The notes under the pieces were generated by a model. That model did not search any database. It was given only the letters and a program-made list of their open reading frames with translations, and was not told the origin of the DNA. Shown piece by piece: positions 8,725-15,806 of a stretch of DNA of 64,000 nucleotides; the first letter of the stretch is position 1, and every line of letters begins with the position of its first letter. The translations under genes and the position numbers were made by a program. Source of the DNA: Micropruina glycogenica (GTDB taxonomy: Bacteria; Actinomycetota; Actinomycetes; Propionibacteriales; Propionibacteriaceae); NCBI RefSeq assembly GCF_900289045.1, contig NZ_LT985188.1, forward strand, positions 2,046,001-2,110,000, given 5' to 3'.

Positions 8725-9635
8725 GATGCGGTTCGTCCGGCCGGCGCCAGTTCGGCTGTGGTGGAGATCCCGGCATCCGCCGGGATGACGGACGGTGGCG
8801 CCGCAGGTTCGGGCCGTGAAATGACGCCCGATTCGGCACCCCTGGGCGCCTGCTGAGCGTGGGCGGCGTCCACATCGGACGTAATCTCGCGAGCGATCCG
8901 CGGAGAAGGGGTCTCGACAAGCTCGACCAGCGGCAGGGTCTCGACACGCTCGACCGACGAGATTCCGGCGTTCGCCGGAATGACGGTGCTGGACGACCGC
9001 TCCGGGTGCGGTTTCGAGATTCGGGCGTTTGTCGGGATGACGGTGGTGGGTGACGCCGGGACGGTGCTGGGCTCGGGCGCGACGTGACCGTGAAGCGGAG
9101 CGGGGGGCGTCCCTGTCAGGGCGTGGTCGGGCGTCGGCGAACTGATCGGCGCTAGCCGATCAGGCTCGCCGGGGCGGGACAGGGACGCCCCCCGCTCCGC
9201 GGCAGCAGACGCAACCGTAGAAATCTCGACAAGCTCGACCAACGCGGCGCGGCGCAACCGCGAGGCCACTTGATCGTGAAACAGCCGGACGTCACGCAGC
9301 AGGTCGTCGGCCTCACGGACGCCGACCAACGCCACCGCACCTGCCTGCACGGCCTGCCGCTTCAGTGCCGAGAAGCCGAAGAAGCCGGCCCATTCGGCGT
9401 ACTCGGGGGCCACCTCGGCGAGCACCTGCCACACGTCACGAGGCCCGGCAGACCGGCGGCGCGGAACGGTGCGATACGCCAGCACCACCGCGGCCACCCG
9501 CAGGGCGGCCACATGACCGAGCAGATAACGCTGAGCGGGCTGCTCGGCCAGTTCGGCCTCGGTCAACGCGGCGACCGCGCCGGTCAGGTCGGCGGGCCCG
9601 ACGGGAGCCGGCGAAGGGGTCGGCAGAGCGGTCAT
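8721..9635 (-). CDS. SAV_6107-type HEPN domain protein with a repeat-derived C-terminal tail
   Basis: A 304-residue frame from ATG 9635, whose A is shared with the DUF6504 stop (TGATG). Residues 1-130 form an all-helical HEPN-like domain of the type found beside actinobacterial dnaE2 genes (AQRYLLGHVAALRVAAVVLAYR, VWQVLAEVAPEYAEWAGFF, EADDLLRDVRLFHDQV). Its molecular role is unknown; the location implies DNA-damage tolerance. From about residue 131 the protein is almost wholly translated repeat DNA: LVELVE (repeat B), TPDHALTG (repeat C), VIPTNARIS, VIPANAGIS and VIPADAGIS (repeat A), and QQAPRGAES (repeat D). The tail keeps the frame open right to the 4-bp overlap with dnaE2. Whether it is tolerated as disordered protein or cleaved cannot be told from sequence. 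Confidence 0.82.
   Translation of the reverse strand: MTALPTPSPAPVGPADLTGAVAALTEAELAEQPAQRYLLGHVAALRVAAVVLAYRTVPRRRSAGPRDVWQVLAEVAPEYAEWAGFFGFSALKRQAVQAGAVALVGVREADDLLRDVRLFHDQVASRLRRAALVELVEISTVASAAAERGASLSRPGEPDRLAPISSPTPDHALTGTPPAPLHGHVAPEPSTVPASPTTVIPTNARISKPHPERSSSTVIPANAGISSVERVETLPLVELVETPSPRIAREITSDVDAAHAQQAPRGAESGVISRPEPAAPPSVIPADAGISTTAELAPAGRTAS
8763..9244. repeat. Composite of repeats A-D forming the 3' part of the HEPN gene
   Basis: Reading along the plus strand: repeat A at 8763-8791, repeat D at 8829-8859, an inverted D fragment at 8875-8890, repeat B at about 8910-8950 (two copies), repeat A at 8961-8985 and 9016-9043, repeat C at 9095-9200 and repeat B at about 9226-9243. 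All lie in the coding strand frame with no stop codon. Confidence 0.8.
9095..9200. repeat. Repeat C, copy 1: 106-bp hairpin element with 23-bp perfect inverted ends
   Basis: Positions 9095-9117 are the exact reverse complement of 9178-9200 (ends GCGGAGCGGGGGGCG...). A related copy with imperfect ends is at 14813-14917, sharing the internal CAGGGCGTGGTCGGGCGT and TAGCCGA blocks. The form is that of a small non-autonomous, MITE-like hairpin element. This copy is inside a coding frame; copy 2 is intergenic. Confidence 0.75.
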
Positions 9636-9973
9636 CAGTCGACCACCGTGCGCAGCCGCCACGCTCCACTGCCCCACGACCGGGCCAACTCGTACACCCC
9701 GGACGTGCCCAGCCTGCCGTCGGCGGCGACCACCCGCCAGATCTCTTGCTCGCCCAGCAGATCGTCGTCGCCGTCGGCCGTGACGTCGGCGATCGTGCCG
9801 TCGCCGCGGGCGGCCCGCACCTGGGTGGAGTTCCACCAGTCGGCGGTCTCGACCCAGCGGGTCTGCAGCTCGATCACCTTCCACAGCCGGCGCCTCCACA
9901 AGAACTGCGCCGGGCCCTCGTCATCGCCCACCAGACCCTGGCGAACCTCGATCGCCTCGTCGTATCTGCGCAC
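9635..9973 (-). CDS. DUF6504 family protein
   Basis: A 112-residue protein read from GTG 9973 (VRRYDEAIEVRQG), preceded by a G-rich ribosome binding site; the frame stays open to 10231 but homology-like sequence starts here. It is small and Trp-rich (FLWRRRLWKV, WVETADWW, SGAWRL), as are DUF6504 proteins, which in actinobacteria are often encoded next to Y-family or DnaE2 polymerases. The function is unknown. It is the first gene of the operon DUF6504 - HEPN - dnaE2 - dinB and lies 115 bp downstream of a perfect SOS box, so it is probably induced by DNA damage. Confidence 0.78.
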   Translation of the reverse strand: MRRYDEAIEVRQGLVGDDEGPAQFLWRRRLWKVIELQTRWVETADWWNSTQVRAARGDGTIADVTADGDDDLLGEQEIWRVVAADGRLGTSGVYELARSWGSGAWRLRTVVD

Positions 9974-10087
9974 GCCAAACCCCCGTGAACACCGTGGCTG
10001 AACGATCGGGGAATGCGCGACCCCGGTGCGGACGGGGGTCGAGGTCCGTCCGCACCGGGGAGCTGAGAGCCCTTCCCCGACTCGATA

Positions 10088-10103
10088 TCGAACAAACGTT
10101 CGA
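10088..10103 (-). promoter_or_regulatory. LexA-binding SOS box of the dnaE2/dinB operon
   Basis: TCGAACAAACGTTCGA is a perfect match to the mycobacterial/actinobacterial SOS box pattern (CGAAC-N4-GTTCG) and is symmetric over 12 of its 16 bases. It lies 115 bp upstream of the first gene of the mutagenesis operon. LexA repression and RecA-dependent induction are therefore expected. Confidence 0.9.
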
Positions 10104-10280
10104 CTTGATCCAAGTCTGCCCGTCCCCTTCCCGTCCGTCAAGAGCCTTCGGCGATGTGCGTGTTCGCCAGAAGATCGCGGACGAAGGACGGAGGCGCCCC
10201 GCAGGTCAGTCTCACCGGACCCGCGGCCCATGCCCGTACGCCACGCCGTCCACGACCTGCGGACTCCGACGCCCTGAGAT

Positions 10281-10294
10281 CTTTAGCGTTAAAG
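10281..10294. promoter_or_regulatory. LacI-family operator 1
   Basis: CTTTAGCGTTAAAG, a near-perfect dyad centred on CG, as typical for LacI/GalR-family operators. It is 111 bp upstream of the lacI-type gene and 34 bp centre to centre from operator 2, so the two sites face roughly the same side of the helix. Confidence 0.72.
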
Positions 10295-10314
10295 ACGACT
10301 GGGTCGGTTGATCT

Positions 10315-10328
10315 CTGTAACGTTAAAG
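10315..10328. promoter_or_regulatory. LacI-family operator 2
   Basis: CTGTAACGTTAAAG shares the core TA(A/G)CGTTAAAG with operator 1 and has a perfect TAACGTTA centre. Two such sites before the regulator gene point to autoregulation, possibly by DNA looping or cooperative binding. Confidence 0.72.
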
Positions 10329-10404
10329 TTCACCATGGATACCAGACGCCGAGAAGGGGCGCCACCAGCAGGAACCGCTGACGAGTAACGCGAGGAGGGT
10401 CGAG

Positions 10405-11463
10405 ATGAGAGTCACCATGAAAGACGTCGCAGACGTCATGGGCGTCTCGGTGATGACCGTCTCGAACGCCTTCAACCGGCCCGATCAGCTGTCCGTCGAC
10501 CTGCGTGACCGCATTCTCGTGAGGGCTCAGAAGATGGGCTACGGCGCACCCAACGCCGCCGCCCGCAACCTGCGCCAAGGCCGCACCAACTGCTACGGGG
10601 TGGTTTTCTCAGAGAGCCTGAACTATGCGTTCAGCGACCCCTACTCGGTGCTCTGGCTCAGCGGCCTCAGCCAGTCGCTCGAGCAGGCCGGCAAGACCAT
10701 GATGCTGTTGCCGGTCTCGCAACCGTCGCCGGCCAACCTCGACCTGGTCCGCCGGGCCAGCGTGGACGGCATCGCCGGGCTGTGCGCCTCGGGCCCGGTG
10801 CTCGAGGTGGCCAAGCAGACCGGTCTACCGGTGGTCACCACGGCCCTGGCCGGCGCGGACGGCTCGTGGGTCGCCATCGACGACCACGCCGCCGGCAGGC
10901 AGGTCGGCCGGCACGTCCGGCGGCTCGGTCATCGCGACGTCGCCCTAGTGGTCGAACAGGTGATGCCGATCCACGACGCCGACCCGATCGAACAGTCGCT
11001 CGCCGACTACCGGGTCAAGCTCGACGACTACCGCCACCAGGGCCTGTACGACCTGTGGGTCAGGGTCGACGGCCTGATCAGTGGCCTGGGCGATCAGCTC
11101 GACCTGCGCGTGGTCAGCGCAGGGCTGAACTCCCGCCGCTCCGGACGGCTCGCAGCCGAACTGCTGCTCGACCAACTGGCCCGACCCACGGCCATCGTGT
11201 GCGTCAGCGACGTGCTCGCCTTCGGTGTGCTCGACGCCACGCACGACCGTGGCCTGGTGCCCGGCCGGGACGTCACGGTGATCGGCTTCGACGACCTGCC
11301 CGAGGCCGAACGGCAGGGCCTGACCACCGTTCACCAACCCATTCACGACAAGGGCCGGCTGGTCGGCGAGCTGCTGCTCGACCCGGCCCAAGGCCCGCGG
11401 CAGGTGACCCTGCCGCACACCCTGATGGTGCGTGCCACCTCGGCTCCACCCCGCTCGAACTGA
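10405..11463 (+). CDS. LacI-family transcriptional regulator
   Basis: A 352-residue regulator. The N-terminal helix-turn-helix, MKDVADVMGVSVMTVSNAFNRP (about 4-25), ends in the hinge helix region NAAARNLRQGRTN. A periplasmic-binding-protein-like ligand domain follows (SVDGIAGLC, AIDDHAAGRQVGRH, CVSDVLAFGVLDA, VIGFDDLPEAERQGLTTVHQP). The start ATG 10405 has a strong GAGGAGGG site; ATG 10414 is an alternative. Two operators upstream suggest self-control. No sugar transport or catabolic genes lie beside it, so the ligand and target genes cannot be named. Confidence 0.9.
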   Translation: MRVTMKDVADVMGVSVMTVSNAFNRPDQLSVDLRDRILVRAQKMGYGAPNAAARNLRQGRTNCYGVVFSESLNYAFSDPYSVLWLSGLSQSLEQAGKTMMLLPVSQPSPANLDLVRRASVDGIAGLCASGPVLEVAKQTGLPVVTTALAGADGSWVAIDDHAAGRQVGRHVRRLGHRDVALVVEQVMPIHDADPIEQSLADYRVKLDDYRHQGLYDLWVRVDGLISGLGDQLDLRVVSAGLNSRRSGRLAAELLLDQLARPTAIVCVSDVLAFGVLDATHDRGLVPGRDVTVIGFDDLPEAERQGLTTVHQPIHDKGRLVGELLLDPAQGPRQVTLPHTLMVRATSAPPRSN

Positions 11464-11535
11464 CCCTCTCACCAACCGATCTGCGCCACCTCGTGGCGAG
11501 AGCCATGCCTCGAACGACCCGAAAGGAACCCGATC

Positions 11536-11739
11536 ATGTACCTCGCGCTCAACTCCACCGATGCCGCCCGCCTGCAGAACCGCAGCGCCCTGCCCGACTC
11601 CCCCGTGGTCGCCCAGCTGGCCCGCACCGCCCGCCGCGACCTGCTCGCCGACCTGACCCAGCGGCTCACCGCGACCCTGCGCCGCACGGCCGGCCGGTCG
11701 ACCGGTCACCGTCCGGGCCGGGTGGCACTCTCGCACTGA
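11536..11739 (+). CDS. Small hypothetical protein, 67 residues
   Basis: A short frame starting MYLALNSTDAARLQNRSALP, with a plausible AAAGGA ribosome binding site at a good distance and a palindromic terminator just after it (11749-11782). It is predicted helical and Arg-rich (VVAQLARTARRDLLADLTQRL) with a basic tail. I recognise no family. It could be a target of the LacI regulator upstream, or part of its mRNA leader for the next gene. The gene call rests on the ribosome binding site, frame and position only. Confidence 0.45.
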   Translation: MYLALNSTDAARLQNRSALPDSPVVAQLARTARRDLLADLTQRLTATLRRTAGRSTGHRPGRVALSH

Positions 11740-11748
11740 CCCGCATCG

Positions 11749-11782
11749 CCAGAGCCGAGCGGACGCGTCCGCTCGGCTCTGG
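11749..11782 (+). terminator. 34-bp perfect palindrome, probable terminator
   Basis: Seventeen bases (CCAGAGCCGAGCGGACG) are followed directly by their exact reverse complement. It ends the lacI / small ORF unit and is just 12 bp before the DUF4126 start. It lacks a strong T tract, which is common in high-GC actinomycetes. Confidence 0.7.
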
Positions 11783-11794
11783 CACGCTTGGCCC

Positions 11795-12409
11795 ATGGAG
11801 ATGCTCCCGCTCGCGTTCACCGGCGGCTGGGCCAGCGGCATCAACGCCTGGGCGACGGTGCTGGTGCTCGGCCTGCTGGGCCGGTTCGCGGGCGTCGAGG
11901 GCGTTCCGGCGGGCTTCGAGCGCACCGACGTGCTGATCGTGATGGCGGTGCTGGCGATCGTCGAACTGGTCGCCGACAAGATTCCCTACCTCGACTCGGC
12001 GTGGGACGTGGTCTCGACCGTCATCCGTCCCATCGCCGGGGCCACCATCGGCGCCCTGATCGCGGGCCAGAACGGCGACCTCGGCACCATTGCGCTGGCC
12101 TCGGTCGGCGGCATCACCGCCCTGCTGTCGCACCTGGCGAAGGCGAGCCTGCGGCTGGCGATCAACACCTCGCCCGAACCGGTGACCAACATCACCGCCT
12201 CGACGGTCGGCGACCTGTCGCTGGTCGGCGTGCTGTCGCTGGCGGCGCTGTACCCGGTGGCCGCCGCCGTCATCGCCGCGGTGCTTCTGCTGATCACCAT
12301 CGTGGTGGCGCTGCTGGTGTTCACCCGGGTGAAGCGCGGCTGGCGCACCTACCAGACCTGGCGCGCTCGGCGCCGTGCCGACACCGGCCCCGGAACCGGA
12401 ACCGCATGA
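11795..12409 (+). CDS. DUF4126 family membrane protein
   Basis: 204 residues with about five hydrophobic helices and the DUF4126 features (GGWASGINAWATVLVLGLLGR near the start; PYLDSAWDVVSTVIRPIAGA; SPEPVTNITASTVGDL). The tail is basic (TRVKRGWRTYQTWRARRRAD). The family is of unknown function. ATG 11795 follows closely after a terminator, so it probably has its own promoter inside or before that palindrome. The stop overlaps the next start (ATGA), indicating an operon with the FAD protein. Confidence 0.85.
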   Translation: MEMLPLAFTGGWASGINAWATVLVLGLLGRFAGVEGVPAGFERTDVLIVMAVLAIVELVADKIPYLDSAWDVVSTVIRPIAGATIGALIAGQNGDLGTIALASVGGITALLSHLAKASLRLAINTSPEPVTNITASTVGDLSLVGVLSLAALYPVAAAVIAAVLLLITIVVALLVFTRVKRGWRTYQTWRARRRADTGPGTGTA

Positions 12410-13722
12410 GCGAGGCGCCCATCGCCGTCATCGGCGGCTCGCTGGCCGGGCTGGCCGCAGCGGCTCGGCTGGCCAAGCAACGCCACCGGGTGGTGCTGTT
12501 CGAGGCCGGCGACACCCTCGGCGGCCGCTGGGCACAGCCGGGTGTGTTGCCGCCCGTCATCACGCTGCCGGCCCCGTGGCGCGACCTGTTTCGCAAGTCG
12601 GGCCGTCCGTTCGACGCCGAACTGGCCCGCACCGGGCACGCCCTGGTGCCGGCGCCCCCGGCCGTCCATCACTTCGCCGACGGAGGCACGCTCACGCTGC
12701 CCACCGACCGCGGCGATCAGTGGGCCGCGCTCACCGCCGCGTGGGGCCGTCCGGCCGCCACCCGCTGGCGCGACCTGTTGGACGACCTCGACGAACGCTG
12801 GCAGATTCTGCGACGGCTCGGATTGGAGGACGAGTTCACCGACGCCGACCTGACCCCGCAGCGGCGTGCGCGACTCGGCCTGAACCACTCCGTCAAGCAC
12901 CTGGCCCGCGGCATCGACCACCCTCAGGCCGCCGCACTCATTCGCTCGACTGCGTGGCGAATCGGCTCAGACCCCGCCCGCACCCCAGGGTTCGTTGCGG
13001 TGCGGCTGGCGCTGGAGCGCACCTTCGGACGCTGGCAACTCACCCGCGACGGCGCACCCGTGCCGGGCACCGACCTGCTCGATCTGCTGGCCGCCCGGCT
13101 CACGCTCAGGGGCGTCGAGTTTCGGTTGGGCGAGCCGGTCACGGCGTTGCGGCCGGGGGTCGTAGTGACCGAAGGCGGCGAGGTCGCCGTGCGGGCGATG
13201 GTGACTGCGGTGAACCCGTGGGAGCACCGACACCTCACCGGCCAGCCCGAGCCCTGGTGGCGGCGCACCAAACCGGCTTTGGCGCCCCGGGTGCGCGTCA
13301 GCTCTGCAGACAGTGTGAGTTCGGGTACGGCAGACGATGCCCAGACTCACACTGTCTTCGCAGGGGGTGGGCCGAAACCTGGAACCGTCCCCGAGTTATG
13401 GCCCAATGTGGTCGAAACGGTCATCCATGGCCCCTCAGGGCCGCGGGTCGAGTACCGGCTGCCGGGGCAGGTGATCACCCATGACTTCACGCGCGCCGAG
13501 GCCGAGCCCGGTTTCGGAACCCGCTGGACATCTCCCCGCACTTGGCTGCAACTGCCCCCGCTGCGCACCGGCGACCCGGGCACGGTCACCGCCAGCGCGT
13601 CCAGCCGCGGCGGTAACGATCCCTGGGCGCAACTGCTCAGCGGCGCGTTGGCCACTTACGTGCTGCACGAGAACCTGACGGGGGCCGACATTCGTCCGAC
13701 CAACAAGGCGGTGCGGCCCTGA
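12406..13722 (+). CDS. FAD/NAD(P)-binding oxidoreductase, phytoene desaturase-like
   Basis: 438 residues. The N-terminal dinucleotide-binding motif IAVIGGSLAGLAAAARLAKQ continues to FEAGDTLGGRW, the pattern of FAD-dependent amine oxidase or phytoene desaturase-like proteins. A C-terminal FAD-contact region is less clear (WAQLLSGALATYVLHENL). The substrate is unknown; there are no carotenoid genes beside it. Positions 13308-13357 carry a 13-bp inverted repeat with a 24-base loop inside the gene, encoding SSADSVSSGTADDAQTHTV, which looks like an inserted palindrome. It overlaps DUF4126 by 4 bp. Confidence 0.8.
   Translation: MSEAPIAVIGGSLAGLAAAARLAKQRHRVVLFEAGDTLGGRWAQPGVLPPVITLPAPWRDLFRKSGRPFDAELARTGHALVPAPPAVHHFADGGTLTLPTDRGDQWAALTAAWGRPAATRWRDLLDDLDERWQILRRLGLEDEFTDADLTPQRRARLGLNHSVKHLARGIDHPQAAALIRSTAWRIGSDPARTPGFVAVRLALERTFGRWQLTRDGAPVPGTDLLDLLAARLTLRGVEFRLGEPVTALRPGVVVTEGGEVAVRAMVTAVNPWEHRHLTGQPEPWWRRTKPALAPRVRVSSADSVSSGTADDAQTHTVFAGGGPKPGTVPELWPNVVETVIHGPSGPRVEYRLPGQVITHDFTRAEAEPGFGTRWTSPRTWLQLPPLRTGDPGTVTASASSRGGNDPWAQLLSGALATYVLHENLTGADIRPTNKAVRP
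13308..13357. repeat. Inverted repeat inside the FAD oxidoreductase gene
   Basis: AGACAGTGTGAGT (13308-13320) pairs exactly with ACTCACACTGTCT (13345-13357) around a 24-base loop. Local GC is lower than the gene average. Such a perfect 13-bp stem in coding DNA suggests an inserted palindromic element. Confidence 0.6.
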
Positions 13723-13864
13723 CCCCTGCGGTGCCGGCGTCGAGTTGCGCCACGACCCGGGTTTGCGCTGCAGTCCGCCTCACCAAGTTCACGGGCTCAC
13801 GGACGATTGCCCCGGCACCCGGGCGCAACGCGGCGGGATCTGCACCCCAGGCATGGCGGACGGG

Positions 13865-13890
13865 GGATCCCGGCGTTCGCCGGGATGACG
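13865..13890. repeat. Repeat A copy
   Basis: CCCGGCGTTCGCCGGG flanked by GGAT and ATGAC, between the convergent FAD oxidoreductase and DUF1707 genes. It could serve as a bidirectional terminator hairpin. Confidence 0.8.
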
Positions 13891-13913
13891 AACCGAACTG
13901 ACGAAGGGGTGCC

Positions 13914-14285
13914 CTACAGCAGGATCATCACCAACAGCAGAATCGCCACGGCGATGCCCGTACCCAACCCGGCGGCCAACAGCATCGGTGCCTTGATCCC
14001 GGCGGACTTCGCCGGAATCAGTTCACCCGGGGCTGTGTTGCCGCTCTCGATCACCGCCGGCACGGCGAACGTATCCTTGGCGGGCAGTTTGGCGACCACA
14101 CCGGCCACCTCGCCCAGTGTTTGCGCGGCGAACACCTGATCGAGCATCGTGCGGTAGTCGTCGGTGTCGATGCCGCCGCTGGCGAACTCGGCGTTCAGCC
14201 GCTCGGCCAGTTGCTCGCGCTCGGTGTCGTCCAACGGCTCAAGCGGCCGGGAGCGGTACTTCGACGAGATCGGCAGGTTGTCCAC
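13914..14285 (-). CDS. DUF1707 domain membrane protein
   Basis: 123 residues. The N-terminal half matches the DUF1707 pattern (LDDTEREQLAERLNAEFASGGIDTDDYRTMLDQVFAAQTLGEV), in which a 40-residue helical module ends in a turn before a linker. One C-terminal membrane helix follows (LLAAGLGTGIAVAILLLVMILL). Proteins of this kind are common in actinobacteria, often several per genome, with no defined function. The DksA-like gene lies upstream on the same strand, 38 bp away. Confidence 0.82.
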   Translation of the reverse strand: MDNLPISSKYRSRPLEPLDDTEREQLAERLNAEFASGGIDTDDYRTMLDQVFAAQTLGEVAGVVAKLPAKDTFAVPAVIESGNTAPGELIPAKSAGIKAPMLLAAGLGTGIAVAILLLVMILL

Positions 14286-14323
14286 CCACCCAGGCTAGCC
14301 GGGCACCACACAACCCGGGCCGG

Positions 14324-14665
14324 TCACCGCTGTTCGCGGGCGCAGTCGACACACCAGGGTGTTGCCGGACGAATCGACAGCCGTCCGTTCGCGATTCGGG
14401 CACCGCACGAGACGCAAATGCCGTAACTGCCGTCACGAACGCGTTGCTCGGCGGCGTCGACGGCCGACAGTTGCCGACGGGCCGCGGCGATCAGGGCCGC
14501 CACCTGTTGCCGGTCGGCGGCGATGGTGATGCCCTCGGTGTCGTGTTCGTCGTCGAGGTTGCTGTCGCGCGCGACCTCGACGATGTCGTCGAAGGTCGCA
14601 CCGAGCCGGTCGAGCCGCGCCAACACATCGGCGCGTTCCGTCGCCAAGGCCTTCGCAGCGTTCAT
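14324..14665 (-). CDS. TraR/DksA-type C4 zinc finger protein
   Basis: 113 residues. A coiled-coil N-terminal region (about 1-70) carries acidic residues at its tip (DSNLDDEHDTEG). A C-terminal four-Cys zinc finger follows, CVSCGARI...WCVDCAREQ (C-x2-C-x17-C-x2-C). This is the DksA/TraR layout, in which the protein enters the RNA polymerase secondary channel. The actinobacterial members are less well characterised, and the DksA tip residues are not clearly conserved. Confidence 0.85.
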   Translation of the reverse strand: MNAAKALATERADVLARLDRLGATFDDIVEVARDSNLDDEHDTEGITIAADRQQVAALIAAARRQLSAVDAAEQRVRDGSYGICVSCGARIANGRLSIRPATPWCVDCAREQR

Positions 14666-14960
14666 CGACTCAGTCTATGAAGGTCGTACACGCAGGGGTT
14701 GCTTGGCTGAATCGCGCGAGAAGGAGCGTGGTCTCGACCAAGGACGCGTTCGACCAACGACACCCCCACGGTCTCGACAGCTCGATCGACGGACCACCTG
14801 ACCATGCGTAAAGCGGAGCGGAGACGCCCCTGTCAGGGCGTGGTCGGGCGTTTGCACACTGCGAGGCGTTAGCCGAGCAGTCCGGCAAGGGCGGGACAGG
14901 GGCGGCTCCGCTACGCGGAAACACAAGGAACCAAAGGGTCTCGACAGGCTCGACCAGCGG
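14666..14960. other. Repeat-filled spacer
   Basis: 295 bp with no gene. It contains repeat B copies (about 14730, 14770 and 14939-14957) and repeat C copy 2 (14813-14917). Open frames here are only translations of the repeats. Confidence 0.75.
14813..14917. repeat. Repeat C, copy 2 (105-bp hairpin element)
   Basis: The homologue of 9095-9200: ends GCGGAGCGGAGACGCCCCTGTC and an imperfect inverted partner, same internal CAGGGCGTGGTCGGGCGT. The decayed ends and intergenic position contrast with copy 1. Confidence 0.75.
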
Positions 14961-15806
14961 TCAGTCGAGCACCGTCATCTCGACCTCGACGTACAGCTCG
15001 GACGCTCCGCCGCCGCCCGAATAGATGCCCCGCAACGGCGGCACGTCGGAGTAGTCGCGGCCGATGCCGACCTCGACGTGAAACTCCCCCGGCGCCGAAT
15101 CGTTGGTCGGGTCGAGGCCCATCCAGGCGCCGTCCCAGTACTGCAGCCAGGCGTGCGACTCGGCGGTGCGTGGTTCGCCGGGCATCGGGTTGGCGGACGG
15201 CATCAGGTAGCCCGACACGTAGCGGGCCGGAATGCCCACGCAGCGCAGAGCGCCGATCGACACGTGCACCATGTCTTGGCAGACGCCCGCGCCGGCGGTC
15301 CAGACGTCACGGGCCCGGGTCTGCACGTGGGTGACGCCCGGCACGTAGCGCACCCGGTCGCGAATGCGGTCGACCACGGCCGCGACCGTCTCGGCCGGCC
15401 CGGCGTCGGCCGCCATCGCCTTGGCGAACCCGCACAGCTCGTCACCCGGATCGACGTGCTCGCTGACCGCCAGCATCTCGGTCATGGTGTCGGTGAACGT
15501 GTCGTCGCGCAGCTCGTCCCAGGTCACGCCGGGCGCCACCTCGGGCGGCCGGGTGACCTCGACCGTCGCCGTCGAGGTCACGCCCAGCCGCGAGTGTCGC
15601 TCGCGAATCTCGAACGCCGTCACCCGGGTGCCCCAGTAGTCGGTGTAGTTGAGCACCCACGGGTTGGGCTGAATGTCGATGCGCGAGTTGATCACCCACT
15701 GCTCGCGGTTCGAGCGCGGCGTCATGCGCACCTCGTTGTGCGAGCCGAGCACGTTCTCTGCATAGCTGTACCCGGTGTGGTGCACGATGCGGATCTGCCT
15801 GGTCAC
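14961..15806 (-). CDS. Transglutaminase-like cysteine protease family protein
   Basis: 281 residues from GTG 15806, which overlaps the alpha-E gene stop (GTGA). The N-terminal beta domain (RIVHHTGYSYAENVLGSHNEVRM) is that of bacterial transglutaminase-like proteins. The catalytic triad region follows: Cys in GAGVCQDMVHVSIGALRCVGIPARYVSGYL, His in ESHAWLQYWDG, Asp in GLDPTND. This three-gene set (ATP-grasp, alpha-E, transglutaminase) is conserved across bacteria. It is proposed from comparative genomics to make or modify peptide bonds, but remains biochemically undefined. Confidence 0.9.
   Translation of the reverse strand: MTRQIRIVHHTGYSYAENVLGSHNEVRMTPRSNREQWVINSRIDIQPNPWVLNYTDYWGTRVTAFEIRERHSRLGVTSTATVEVTRPPEVAPGVTWDELRDDTFTDTMTEMLAVSEHVDPGDELCGFAKAMAADAGPAETVAAVVDRIRDRVRYVPGVTHVQTRARDVWTAGAGVCQDMVHVSIGALRCVGIPARYVSGYLMPSANPMPGEPRTAESHAWLQYWDGAWMGLDPTNDSAPGEFHVEVGIGRDYSDVPPLRGIYSGGGGASELYVEVEMTVLD

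Larger units (their letters stand above)
9974..10404. other. Divergent regulatory region between the mutasome operon and lacI
   Basis: 431 bp without a supported gene. It holds an SOS box (10088-10103) facing left and two LacI-type operators (10281-10294, 10315-10328) facing right. ORFs crossing it are weak and lack start signals. Confidence 0.8.

Noticed and set aside
14675-14926. Small ORFs in the 14.7-14.9 kb spacer
   Set aside because: They only translate repeats B and C (for example TPDHALTG), have no ribosome binding site and occur in two frames.
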